A stretch of 64,000 bases of DNA, taken from the NCBI RefSeq assembly GCF_963678635.1, contig NC_087062.1, forward strand, positions 45,717,758-45,781,757, in the 5' to 3' direction. Shown here piece after piece: positions 12,014 through 23,540 of this stretch. Each line of letters begins with the position of its first letter. The first letter of the stretch is position 1. A program made the position numbers and the translations under genes. Below the pieces are notes generated by a model. The model was not told where the DNA came from, did not search any database, and saw only the letters and a list, made by a program, of their open reading frames with translations. The stretch is from Symsagittifera roscoffensis. Its lineage: Eukaryota > Xenacoelomorpha > Acoela > Convolutidae.

Positions 12014-12915
12014 GTCCGTGAACGTCCCCCTGTAAATAACCCATTTATTTCCTCTGAAGCTTTAAAAGATAAACCATCTAAAAACAGCGCAAATAAAACC
12101 AAAACAATAAACATTAAATTCTTAAACATACATTTTGAGATGATTTTTACTGCTCGTCGTTTTTATACTTCGGCTGAAGATTAATCTGGTTTTTACCAAT
12201 TCACCACTAATAAAAAAAATTCGTATTGGGCGAATCGTTTTTTTTTTACATAAATAGCTTCAGGCAATAATTTAGTTGACTCAAACTAAATGTTAGTTCA
12301 AGCAAATGGGTGAATTCCGTTGGCTTAGTTTCATAACAAACTTTTATCAGCATGACAATTCTTCGACGATAAGAAAGAAAGCCAGGAAATGATATCCACA
12401 TGAAACTAGGACCAAAAGAAAATTTCAGGAATTAGAACGATTAAATTTAAATATCGCGGGAAAAAGGACTGCTTTGAAGGGAATTAGAAGCAACTATTGT
12501 TTCGGGTCTCGGTTCTTAAGCTCAGCTCAACAAGATTCTAAGGAGGGGGTCTTTTGCTTTAGTGGTGGGAACTTACGTTCCTTTACAAAATCCTAGGATA
12601 GGGGTCCTCCAAAAAATGAAGGCTACCTTTCGTAGGATTTTGCTTTAAGTGAGGACCCCCCTTAGGTAGGACCCTCCCCTAAGATCCGGGATACGATAAA
12701 ACACTACTGGCGTGTTTGGGGATGGTTTTCACAAAAAAATCCCAAATTCTAAACTTTTTCTTTTCATGTAATTTTTTACTTTTAATTTTTTCATGTATTA
12801 CTGCTCCATAGATCTTAAACGGTCTCCGATCAGTCTTGTGCCTATTTTCTATTTGATTGATTTAAACTATTCTAAGAACTGATGGCCAGAGATGACGTTT
12901 AAATATGACTAATTC
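12014..12915. other. Gene-free stretch with a small imperfect palindrome and a dispersed repeat
   Basis: No coding signal was seen. Around 12538-12683 the sequence CTAAGGAGGGGGTC is mirrored by GACCCTCCCCTAAG, with TTTTGCTTTA repeated in between, so it could be a small foldback repeat. At about 12715-12865 a stretch resembles 25775-25925. I found no third exon of the adjacent thioesterase gene here. Confidence 0.4.
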
Positions 12916-12921
12916 TCTTAC

Positions 12922-13461
12922 TTCCGTATTGACCGGCTAGAGGAGCGGCGATTGATATGAAGGTGTGAAAGTATCCATTTGCGTTGTGTTGCTCCACCAA
13001 AAACCTCCCTATGATTCCACCCTGCGAGTACCCAATGAAAGTCACGTCCTTAAATAGAGAAATTTTGGAAGCAAAAAGAAAAATAATCATTTTTGGGCTT
13101 TAAAAGAGTCAGTTTTGGTATAGCTCAAACAAACGGCAATTTAGAATTTCAAGATTACGTTTGCTCCAATTTGATACATGAACATCTTCACTTCTTGATT
13201 GAAAACCACAACTTGAGTCGCCATATCGAACAGACTCTTTGATCCCTGAAAAGATTTGAGAGAGTAAATGGGGACATCGGGGAAGTCCTCTCTGATCCAT
13301 GTCAGAAGTTGATCACCGCGAGAGGCATCCGAAAGCAGCCCGTGCATGAAAACCACAGGACGAGGAGGGAGCTGAATGGAAGACGCAGGCTTACAGTCTG
13401 ACTCTTGTGCCGATAATGTTACAATTAAGGTAACTGACAAAATAGACCATATGCACTTCAT
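12922..13461 (-). CDS. Palmitoyl-protein thioesterase 2-like gene, first two exons (partial)
   Basis: Exon 1 (13461-13159, 101 codons) starts with a hydrophobic signal peptide (MKCIWSILSVTLIVTLSAQ) and contains PVVFMHGLLSDA, the alpha/beta-hydrolase oxyanion 'HG' strand of palmitoyl-protein thioesterases. The donor GTAATC and an acceptor ending TATTTAAG bound a 110-bp phase-0 intron (13049-13158). Exon 2 (13048-12922) reads DVTFIGYSQGGIIGRF, with the nucleophile elbow GYSQGG, then SIAAPLAGQYG, before a GTAAGA donor. PPT enzymes remove fatty acyl groups from S-acylated proteins in the lysosome. The pattern is closest to PPT2. The exons that should carry the catalytic Asp and His lie further down the minus strand and were not found. 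The gene is either split by long introns full of repeats or truncated. Confidence 0.75.
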
Positions 13462-13747
13462 CTTCCCGAATCAAAGAAGGAAATGGTGTTTAAAAACGGA
13501 GAAATATTAAATTTGAAGGATATCAGACATCCATTGTGACAAAAATCTGTCAGTAGTCTAGTCTATTAATGAGACAATAGATCGAAATCCAAATATATCA
13601 TGTTATCAAAAGTTTCCTAGCTTGTTTTTTTTTTTAAAAAAAAGCTTTCATGGCCTCATGTGTGGCACCAACATGTAGCACCAAAACTCAAAAAAAATCA
13701 AATAAAGCATAGAGTAACAAAGGTTTAAATCAAACGGGATCCGAATA

Positions 13748-14482
13748 CAGTGCTGATTTAAATTATCCGGTCAAAACGAAAAAAAACTTGAATTTTCAAA
13801 CGCGTTTTTCTCAAATTGGGTTAAGATTAGAAAAAAAGTGAAGAGAACAAAAGTTGCTTAGAATTTCACCAGAATTAATGAGGTGCCATGTTTTCTCCAA
13901 AATTCTCAACAACAATTTTAACCCAAAAATGGGTCATTTTGGCTTTTTTCAATTAATCAAGAATTACGCTGAAACTGCTTGTTAATTGATAAGAAAATTG
14001 TATCACAGGAAGCTTCTTACGCAGCTCAACAAAGTTTAACAAGGGTTAAATCTCCAAAAATTTGCGCAAAATGTTTAAAATTTGTTTTTAAACAGAGATT
14101 CTGTGTTTTATATATAGTAAAAATCACATTTATTGACTATCGAATGAACGTTTTTTCTCTTTTACTGGTTTTTGAAGATTTAACCCTTGTTAAATTTTGT
14201 TGAGCCGCGTAAAAAGCTTCCTGTGATATAATTTTTTTTATCAATTAACAAAGTAGTTTCAGCGTAATTCTTGATTAATTGAAAAAAGCCAAAATGACCC
14301 ATTTTTGGGGTAAAATTTTTGTTGAGAATTTTGGAGAAAAAATGACACCATAATAATTCCGGTGCAATTCTAAGCAACTTTTGTTCTCTTCACTTTTTGT
14401 CTAATCCTAACTCAATTTGAGAAAAACTCGTTTGAAAATTCAAGTTTTGTTCGTTTTGTCCGGATAATTTGAATCAGCACTG
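13748..14482. mobile_element. Foldback MITE, Tc1/mariner-like ends, TA target duplication
   Basis: Two arms of about 313 bp (13748-14060 and 14168-14482) are inverted complements with modest divergence, separated by about 107 bp of AT-rich spacer. The outermost bases are CAGTGCTGATT at the left and AATCAGCACTG at the right. Both ends are flanked by TA (13746-13747 and 14483-14484), the target duplication of Tc1/mariner-type transposases. There is no transposase frame, so it is non-autonomous. Transcripts through it would form a long hairpin. It lies about 290 bp upstream of the thioesterase start codon. Confidence 0.85.
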
Positions 14483-14722
14483 TAGTCATGTCGTCAATAA
14501 AACTAGCAGTATATGGTCAACCAAATGGAAAAATTTTCATATATTTAGATTACGTTTTAGTGACGTTTAAACTGCAACGCAATAATAGTGCCTTGACAAT
14601 GCACAAAATTCAGGTCAAATTGGTGCCAAAACAACTCTTGAATAGTAAAAGCGTAATTTTCCTCCAAACTCAGTCATTGATTGGGAATATATAGCCTGTT
14701 GCGTAGTATTCACAATTGAGAC

Positions 14723-14926
14723 AGGGACCAGTTTGAGTTTATGTAAGTTATATGAGTTTGTTTCTTTCTGTCTGGGGACCTGCTGTCGTGACCTTGCGAT
14801 CTCTATCGTCCGGTACGAGCTAAAAGAGAAAGCTGCAGTAAGATTTAGATTTGATGCCTTACAGTTGCTTTACAATTAAAGTTAAACAACTATTCTTTCT
14901 CTACTATACATTACACTACTTCAACA
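14723..14926 (+). repeat. 5' LTR of the old Gypsy element
   Basis: This 204-bp stretch (AGGGACCAGTTTGAG to CTTCAACA) is repeated at 20395-20598 in the same orientation, with about 15 differences by eye (near 93% identity). It is followed directly by TGGCGCAGCC, a plausible tRNA primer-binding site. The exact 5' boundary is uncertain because the region just upstream may include a few more diverged LTR bases. Confidence 0.85.
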
Positions 14927-15041
14927 TGGCGCAGCCAGCAGAACGAAAAGGAGGGGAAAAATCCGCTTAATATACTATCATTCTGGGACGCCAGAACCCC
15001 CAATCTACTGGGAGGAATGGATCATAAAGTTTCACTGGGGC

Positions 15042-16175
15042 ATGATAGCAAAATTTAACATTGACCCTGATGATTTTTTTTTTGCGCGTACAATAAATGC
15101 GGCGGCCATTGCAGCGTTAGCAGAGGATGTAAATGGGAAAAATCGTATCGAGGCGGAGAAGAAGTTGAAGTCTAACCTATATCTCTGTATTGGAGACGAA
15201 GCGCAAAGGATATTTAAGGCCCGAAAACCGGCGGTGAAAGTTAAAACGGAGGGGGTACGAAATGCAAAATGTCTTCAAATGCGAGCGAAATGTGACACAT
15301 GAGAGGGGACTCTTCTATGGAAGAAAGCAGAGGGAGAATGAAACGTTTGAGAAATTCCATGCGGAATTGAGCGCTCTTGCGGGCAGGTGTGATTTTGCTA
15401 AGCGGCCGAAAATGTTCGTGATATTTTTATTATGAACATTCGGGAATCTGACTGCCAAATAGAACTATCACGATCAACAAAGTTACCAGAGGAGGTTTAT
15501 AGGATCGCACTGTCGTATGAGAGAGGTGAACATGCATAAAATCCTACACCGGAAAACGGGCCCAGTCCGCGCCGCCGATAACCATCAAACAGGAGCCAGT
15601 TAACAATATCAGAAGGGGACAGGGGTATTTCAGAGGTCGAGAACGCGGGGGACGCGGAGGATATACCCAAGGATCAAGCAGCGGGGCGGCGGAAATAACC
15701 TTAGGTGTTATAATGGTGACGCGCCGAAATTTACTCTCGATGATATTGCGAGTTGTCCTGCAAAAGGAGCAACATGTAATGCGTGTCGAAAATTGGGCCA
15801 TTTTGAACGCACATGTAGGGGAGCTAGAAGAGGTACTAACGAGTGGAGAGGACGAGGAAGAGTCGGACTGGTGAGGGATGAAAATGAGCATCACCAGAGC
15901 ATGCATAGTGTCGACAATGTGTCGGAAGATCAAGAGGCATTGGTGAATCAGCAGGGAAGCGGGGAGAATGAAATCATGACGTCAGGATCCGATGACTACA
16001 TGGTGATGTCGATCAAGAAAAAGAACGTGACGGAACTGAAGATCACAGGAGCCAGAGTCCAGGTTGAGGTGACGGGAAAGAAAACGTGGCTGTGGGTGGA
16101 TAGTGGACCTGCAGTGACAATTTTCAGCATGACGGACCTGAAAACAACTTTAGGTAAAACCAATATTCAATAACA
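15042..16175 (+). pseudogene. gag and protease region of the old Gypsy element (fossil)
   Basis: The 5' part reads FNIDPDDFFFARTINAAAIA, an acidic/helical capsid-like stretch. A CCHC zinc knuckle (CNACRKLGHFERTC) lies near 15778-15820, a hallmark of retroelement nucleocapsid. A protease-like segment with WLWVDSGPAVTIFS (the DSG form of the aspartic protease active-site motif) lies near 16085-16135. The order fits Ty3/Gypsy. The region is broken. Confidence 0.75.
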
Positions 16176-16449
16176 TTCATCTCAAGATGAGTTCTTGGAC
16201 TACAATAACCACCGAACACACATATTTGGGAAAGTAGCGGTGACGACGGCGTTGAACGGCTGGGCAGCTCCAGCGCAAGTGTCAGTAATATCAGGAAATC
16301 ATCAGTCAATCCTTGGGCGCGATCCTTGGGTACCCTAAGCCTGGAGTTGGTGCAGAGAAAGAAAGTGATGGGAATCACGGGGGAAGAGATCAATCAGGAA
16401 GAGGAGGAATATGATGAATTAAAAACATATTTCTGTAAGTTGTACCCAA

Positions 16450-17650
16450 TTTTATTTACCAGAAGAGGGAAACGCTTAAGTAAGAGCCGATTTCTTTGAA
16501 AGTCTAAAGCCGATACAACAAAAGGGGCGTCGGGTGCCTTTCAGTTTACAGGATAAGGTAGACAAGGAAATTGATCGGTTAATAAAAGAAGGTCATATCA
16601 TCAAATTACAAGAATGTTCGGATAAGTACTTTGTCTCTCCTATAGTCATCACAGTAAAAAACGATGGAAGTATAAAATTGGCATTAGAATCAGGAGAACT
16701 GAAGAAGCAGGTACACAAGAATAAGTACGAACTGCCAATTATTGACGAACTAGTAGATGGGGTAAATCAAATCAATGCAGAACGAAAAGCGGGGGATGTA
16801 TACTTTACAACGTTGGATTTCACTTACGCGTACGGACAAGTTTCCTTGGAACAAAAGACTAGCGAGCAATGCAATTTTTCACTAGTCGGCGGAAAATCGA
16901 TAGGGAACATATCGCTTTAAAAACGGTTTTTACGGGCTCACATCAATGCCGGCGGAGTTTCAAAAAGTCATTGATAATTTACTTAAGGAATTTCCTCAAG
17001 CAAATGCTTTCATCGATGATATCCTAATTGTGTCCAAGGGAAAAAAGTTGAGCATGTTGCATTAGTAAGGAAAATGGAAGCAATTGGATGTATCAAAAGT
17101 TTCTTTGAAACTACGGAAATGCGGATTTGCAAAAACCGAGTGCGAATGGTTAGGGTTTCGAACTATGGAAAGTGGTATCACGCCATTAGTCCGGAAAACT
17201 CAAGCGGTAGAAGATTTGAAAACCCCAAAATCTAGAAAGCAATTAAAATCACTAAAGGGTTCGACGCACAGTTTGCATAAATTGTTGCCAAAAATCGCTG
17301 AAGTGAGCGCACCATTAAGATCATTACTCAGTCAGAACAACGATTTTGTCTGGACGCAGAATTGCGAGAACACGTTTCAACAATTGAAATTGCCAGTGCA
17401 AAACATTGTAGAACTTAGAAATTTTGATATTCACCGTGAATCTAGGATAATTTGTGATGCTAGGCACGATGGCCTAAGGGCCGTGTTAGAACAGTACAGC
17501 GCCTCCGGTTGGCACCCGATTTTGTTTGCGTCACGGTATCTTAATCCGGCCGAGAAAAAAATTCAACATTTGAGTTAGAATTACTCGCGGTTATGTGGGC
17601 TACGGAACATTTTCGAAACTATATCTATGGACGTTAATTTACAGATATAT
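16450..17650 (+). pseudogene. Reverse transcriptase and RNase H region of the old Gypsy element (fossil)
   Basis: The stretch shows FSLQDKVDKEIDRLIKEGHI, SPIVITVKNDGSIKLALES and YFTTLDFTYAYGQVSLEQ, the fingers and palm of a Gypsy-type RT. It continues with the IDDIL-type catalytic region near 17010, the thumb/connection FAKTECEWLGF, and an RNase H-like segment IICDARHDGLRAVLEQ with HPILFASRYLNPAEK. Order and spacing match Ty3/Gypsy pol. It is a broken fossil. Confidence 0.85.
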
Positions 17651-18584
17651 CAGATCACAAGGCGTTGCTTACATTATTAAGTTCTTCCCCAAAAGGAAAT
17701 AATACATTGTTTAGTCGGTTAACTCGATGGTACGATCGTTTAGTACCGTATGATTTCAAAGTTGAAGATAGACTTGGAGGTGTCGAAAATGGCAGACTAT
17801 TTGTCTCGGTTTCCATCTGCAGCGGTGCCCGAGACAAGTCATTACGATGAAAGTTATACAATAGCGAAAATAAAAATGATAAACGATGCGTTGAAACCTA
17901 AGGACCAGTTAAAGCCTGGGGGTCAAAAAGTGAATTGAATTAGGAAAAATTAGACGGTAGAGAGCGGACGGTCATGTCCCTACTCAAAGAGAAAAGTTGT
18001 ATCCAATGAAATTAAAAGAAAAGCTGATTATGCAAATATTAACCTTGAGCACACGCGCTCACTAGAGAGCGTGGTTACATGCAACCGACGGTTAGCCAAT
18101 CAGAATCAAGATATTTGCATACCGGCGGAAATATGCAAATTGCGAAGCAAGAAAATTAGACGTTGTTCTCAGTACGTAAAATCAAGTTGTGATCTTGCAG
18201 AAAAAATTACGAAAAAAAATGTCATCGATGAATTCACCCGAGAAAAGCGATCCGAAAGCACCTTCCGCTATTGTTAGTACCTCCACTCATATGTTAGTAC
18301 CTCCAGAAAGGTAAATCTCATTGTAGTTTTGAATTGATTAAACCAGCCGCCGAGTTTAAGTTCTGATTCTGATATAGAAGTGATACCTCCAGATAAAGTT
18401 TTCCGAAAACTACTAATTCGAAAAAGTTTAAATCGGTTATTTCATTCCCCCGTCAGTTCCCCGGATTATCTTATCCCCTTGTGCAAAGTAATAAATGGAT
18501 TTATTCAATAGTGCTTACTGATAGTCGAGTAGTTAAGAAAATTGATTATCCTGAGATTATAAATTTGAATTAGTCGAAGCAAAC

Positions 18585-20260
18585 TTGGAAAAAGACCCGA
18601 TATTAAAAACGATCCGCGACGCGATCCGAGACAAAGACCCACGGGTCAAAGACATCATTACTAGATTGAGGCAAAAGTACGCTCAACATTTTAACGATTT
18701 TGCTGTGCGCGAAAATTGCTTGTGGATGGATGGCCGGCTGGCCATACCGAAGGATATGTCGTCAGCAATGTTAAACCGATTACATCACAACCATCATGGG
18801 CGGGTTAAAAAGTTTGCGTCGGCGAAGGAGGTCTGGATACCGCTCATGCATAGGAACCTTGCGGCCACAGCCAAATAATGTAAAAGCTGCCTAGAAGCAG
18901 GTAAAAATCTTAAACCGGACATTCAAAAAAGTTATGGGGACACCTATGTCCCCAGGGACCTAATGATTTGGTTCAATTAGATTTCTTGGGTCCGGTAAAT
19001 TATTTACAGGGTCGGAAGAAATATGTTCTAGTAGCAGTAGATACGTTTTCTCATTGGCCGTCGGCTTATGTCTGTTCCAGTAATAAGTCTAAAAATGTAT
19101 TAAAATTCCTAAGGAAGTACATAAATACACATGGGCACCCAAGGAAATTACATATGGATCAGGAAACTGGGTTCTTCTCGAATGACAGACAAAACTTCTG
19201 TAATTATGAGGGCATTGAACTTATAAAATCTCCGGTTAAGGACCACCGTGCTACAGGAATGGTCGAAAGGACAATTGTCTCAATAAAAATTTTCATTCTA
19301 AAATATTTCCAGAAAAAAAAACACTATAAATCTGTATTGATGATATCCCGGGCCCTGAGCGCTTTACGATTTGGGCCGCATTCTAGGACTAAGCTAACGC
19401 CATTTGAGGCCTATCATGGAAGAGAAGCAAAAACGAAATTTGACGAAAAAGCCATCATTGAAAAATCTAAAATGGAAAAATGTCATTAACCAGAAATTAT
19501 CTTGTTTAGACAAGGCGAGTCGTCTACCAGATGCGGAATCAAATCTCGATTGGGAGAAAAGCAGCGATCTCGTGTACGCCCCGGAAAACCGTAAAACCCC
19601 AAGGGGTTTGGATGAGAACGATCTGATCGAAACAGACGTGGACCCTAAGGTCACAGAGGTGGTGGATCCCAAGGCACGAGAGTTGCCTAAGGCACCAGAG
19701 TGCTTAAGACGACACAAAACCAGTACCAAGACGGTATATCAGAAGACCGGGAAAACGGACCCAAAAGACCCCAGAAGGTATAAACGTTTACCATTAAAAA
19801 TTGAAAAATTGACAAAACACGCGGTGCAAACGAAAAAAGGATCGTTACTAAGGCGCAGTGGTGTTTCATTTAGATCGGCGGCTAAAGAAAGCCGAATTGA
19901 GAAGGGGACCGAAGCAAGCCTACGAAGCATAAGAGTCAAGCGGAAAAGAACCCATTGGAAATGGAACGAGCGCGAAAAACAAAAAAAAATCGAATAGTCG
20001 AGTACAGCGAAGACGAAAGCGACTAAGATGAGGAGAGCGAATGGGCAGTCGTGGGGCGCACGGGTGAAGCCGAGAAAACTGCAGCGAGCGGAGCGAACGA
20101 ACCGTCGGGAACGGATAAAGAAGATACACCGAAAACCGTCGGTAATAAAAGGAAGCTAGGTGAGGAGGCAACGCGCAGATCGACACGACAACGGAGATGA
20201 GTCGACAAAATGGGTGGAGTGATGATTCACCGGATCGAACACAAACGAAAAAAAAACCTT
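18585..20260 (+). pseudogene. Integrase region and basic tail of the old Gypsy element (fossil)
   Basis: An H2C2-type zinc-binding region (LHHNHHGRVKKF, then a CXXC-like pair near 18885) is followed by the core VQLDFLGPVNYLQGRKKYVL with VAVDTFSHWPSAYV. The 'MDQETGF' and 'GMVERTI' segments correspond to the second Asp and the Glu of the DDE triad. After the core comes a long Lys/Arg-rich tail. This is a standard Gypsy integrase layout. The region is broken. Confidence 0.85.
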
Positions 20261-20394
20261 AGGGAGAGGTTTGGCAAGCAGGCCTGAAAACTCAAGTTGA
20301 AACTAAAACTGTTCATTAAAACTTGGCGAAATTTATGAGTTGATAAGTTTTACATCTACGATCTAAAATTTATTTGTGGTTGCCCTAAAGAGAT

Positions 20395-20598
20395 AGGGAC
20401 CAGTTTGAGTTTATGTAAGTTATATGAGTTTGTTTCTGTCTTCCTGGGGACCTGTTTTTGTGAACTTGCGATCTCTATCGTTCGGTACGAGCTAGAACAG
20501 AAAGCTGCAGTAAGATTTAGATTTGATGCCTTACAGTTGCTTTACAATTAAAGTTAAACCATTATTCTTTCTCTAGTATACATTACATTACTTCAACA
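20395..20598 (+). repeat. 3' LTR of the old Gypsy element
   Basis: This is the partner of 14723-14926, 204 bp, about 93% identical by eye. It is preceded by the purine-rich AAAGAGAT, which could be the remains of the polypurine tract. Confidence 0.85.
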
Positions 20599-22850
20599 CA
20601 TTGTTGATTTGCAGTGAATCTAAATTCCGTGAAACAATTCATACCGAATCCCCCGACTGTTAAGTTATGACAAGTTTAGTAGAGTCGTGGTGAATCTGAT
20701 TGTTTTCATAGGGGCTCTTTTATACGCACTCTCTTTTCCTGTAAGTTTGCTCCTGTAAAAAAATGTTGTCGTGTCATTGAATTTGCCCACAGCTGTTTTG
20801 AAACAGTTATTTGAGTATGCATGATCGAAAGTTTGGTTAATAGATTTTCGCGTTGAAAACAGTGTGTTAAAATTGGGAAGACGACAATAGTGTTCTAATC
20901 AAGTCAGGATCCTGAATAATTCGACTGCCTATCAAAACGTCTGAAAAGACTTACTGAAATTTGTTTTTGAAAATACAAAAAGTTGCTCGTATAGCAGATA
21001 AAAATGCTGAATTTTTCGACTGGCCAATTCAGTGTTTTAACTTCAAGCCCAATTAAAAGGTTTTTGGTTGAATTTTGACAGAAAAAAGTGAATGCAGAAT
21101 TGGTGATTCTACTGTTTTACATGCTATAGTAATCTGAGATATATAAAATGCTATAAAATCTTCGTCAAGAATGATTCGTCATTAAGTTGAGTAGTACAGC
21201 AAACAAAGGGTCGAGTTCAAAATAGTTAATTCATCGAAGATATCGTCCCTCCTATGACAGAAAATAAAAATTGACAAAATCGGCGAAAACCCCTCCCCCC
21301 CAAAATCGGAACTGAGGAAGCTAATGTTATGAAATTCAGAGGAGCGATACTAGAGATGATTTGATCCAGGCATACGAAAAACGGGACTTCTCAGACCTTT
21401 GGGGGGCAAGTGAAAACGGTCCCCGGAAGTGTAAACGGCTCTATCAGAACTCCGAAACTAGCAGCCGTATTGGGCTCAATTTTTAGTTTGTTCTAGGCCT
21501 AGTTGAGGGAAGCTTAATTTTGAAACCCCACTCCCCTAGGGCCCCTAGAAACCCCACGCCCCTAGGAAGTAAACAAACCCAACCCTAACTTACGGAAGTC
21601 GTTTCTCGGCCTCCAATGATCACAAGGAGCTGAAACTTGAAGGGATGAAAAATAGTGGCCAGATACATCTTGTGTTATAACTTGAACTAAATCCGGCGGT
21701 TGGACCGGATGCTATTAGCACTTGAAAAAATACCCCTTTAAACGGGAAATAGGCAATTGACGCAAAACTAATGAACGATGGTATAATGATTTTAACGCAG
21801 CAATCGACATATAATGCAAACCTCGAAAAAAGACCCCTTGTGAGTGAAAACCCTAAGGCTTCTCCTTCCGGTGTTGATAGCATTTTTCCGGAAAAAGTGA
21901 TAATGGACATTCGAAATGGGATAACTAGTGAAGTATTAATGGGATATGGATAGAACTTGGTAGTTAGGACCCCCATAGGTTTCTGATTCTAAATATAGAA
22001 GTTTGACACGGGGGACCGCAGGGTGAACTTAAGTTGATCTTTGAGCGTTGTGACCCCAAAATTGCATAGAAAACCCGATTTTAACACCGGAAAAAGGTGT
22101 ATTCCCCAGCCCAACCATATGGAGATATGAACCGGTCACCTTGTTAAAAACTGGGAAAAATTTTATTTGGGAAATAGAGCAGAAGTTGATAGCTATATAG
22201 TTTTATATTGCAACCTTGGAGAAGTAGAGTTCATTCATAGTGGACTTGGTAAATATTGGGCTCATGGGGGAATTTACTTGGCTCACCGGAGGTGACTTTT
22301 TAGTTTGTTTTTACCCCTAATAGACAAACTACGTTCCCTAATAGCAAGAATGTCGGTATTGGAATAGAGTACAGATCGAAACTTTAGATGCTATGAGTAC
22401 GGATGATTTAGCTATCCATGAAAAGGGTCTCCCCCTACCCTTGGTCGGAACGTTAACGGAATAATTAAAACAAAGACATTGAGAGGGTCACTGAGTAAGC
22501 ATAGTATGGTTTGGAGGTTGAGTTGAACTCGAGGGCTGAAGTTACTGAGGTCAGGAAATAGTTGATTAGAATCGTTTGACATTTGTTTGCTTGTTCAAAT
22601 TGTGGCAGCCACCGCATACCGGGTATCTAATAAGGTTAAAAAGATTCTAAAAGAAACCGAAGGTGGCACGTGGCAGAGTTTACAGGGGGAGGTATATAGT
22701 CTTAAAACATGTGCGGACGGTTGATTTAAGCGGATGTCAGGACTGATAGGAAATGGCGTGACTTAACCTAAGACTAAATGTAAAAAAAGATAAGGAGCTA
22801 GAGGTTACCGGGGAGCCTGTAAGAGGCAGAACAGTTGTTAGCTACTATTA
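20599..22850. other. Gene-free stretch containing a GC-richer island
   Basis: No convincing coding sequence. From about 21290 to 22840 the base composition is richer in G and C than the AT-rich surroundings, with runs such as CCCCTAGG and GGGGGAC. It looks like the untranslated or terminal part of an unrecognised retroelement, but no paired LTR or domain was found. Confidence 0.4.
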
Positions 22851-22851
22851 A

Positions 22852-23040
22852 GAGTAGTTGGTTCTCAGTCAGAGAAGAGAGCAATTGATACTGATAGAGA
22901 GAGATAGAGTATAGTTGGTTCTCAGATAGTTAGAGAGAACAATTATTGCTTGCGAATCGAGTAGTCGTTTCTCGGAGTAGGAGAATAATTATAGCAGAAA
23001 CAGTAGATTGTTGGTTCTCAACAGAGATTCTCTAGAGAGA
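22852..23040. repeat. Degenerate ~50-bp tandem repeat, about four units
   Basis: The motif GTTGGTTCTCAG followed by a GAGAGA-rich stretch and CAATT recurs near 22854, 22913, 22960 (diverged: GTCGTTTCTCGG) and 23009. It leads straight into the GA microsatellite, so the microsatellite probably expanded from the GA-rich part of the last unit. Confidence 0.65.
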
Positions 23041-23058
23041 AAGAGAGAGGGAGAGAGA

Positions 23059-23136
<78 letters not shown>
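23037..23136. repeat. GA/CT microsatellite
   Basis: About 100 bp of nearly pure GA repeats with a few interruptions (GGGA and three GATA units). A translated Arg-Glu run here is an artefact of the repeat and not a gene. Confidence 0.97.
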
Positions 23137-23139
<3 letters not shown>

Positions 23140-23540
23140 CATTTTAGTGTTAGTGCAGTTAGCTGCAAGTTAATTGCAAATAGGCAATTCGGCCGATAAA
23201 TCGCGGAGCATTTCCTTTTGATTTGATTATTAGGTTATAGCCTGGCCACTCAGAGCCTTCTGTAATAAGACGCATATTCAATTAAATTAAATCAAAGTTG
23301 GAAGTTTTTGCGATTGTATCGAGTAGACAAGAAACCCTGAGAGCAGTACGCAAGAAGGGGCAAGCAACATAAAACAAAACAGAATAGTTGCCACCAACTA
23401 ACCCTTTCGGGATTGTAGATCGTGGTGAATCTTGGTCGCCCCGCTGAATTCACTACCCAAGGGATCACTTTGCGGTTTCGTTAAGAAAGAAAAAACGAAC
23501 CGAGAGAAGCAATCCCCTAAATCTACAGTGAAAAATGAAA
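23137..23540. other. LTR-like or retroelement-end-like stretch, unassigned
   Basis: The stretch has features seen in LTRs: an A-rich ATTCAATTAAATTAAAT near 23276, and GTCGCCCCGCTG in a GC-rich context near 23430. I found no second copy in the window, so it is only a candidate solo LTR or element end. Confidence 0.2.

Larger units (their letters stand above)
14723..20598 (+). mobile_element. Ty3/Gypsy LTR retroelement, old and broken
   Basis: A pair of 204-bp LTRs flanks about 5.5 kb with the standard Ty3/Gypsy order: gag, protease, reverse transcriptase, RNase H, integrase. The LTRs differ by about 7%, so the insertion is old. The coding region is broken in many places and no part is functional. 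No target duplication was identified with confidence. It lies just downstream of the foldback MITE, and the two do not overlap. Confidence 0.9.

Noticed and set aside
14698-14722. Extending the old Gypsy LTR upstream to a TG dinucleotide
   Set aside because: The two copies diverge before AGGGACC, so a longer LTR cannot be supported.
23008-23199. Arg/Glu-repeat frame
   Set aside because: It is the translation of the GA microsatellite.
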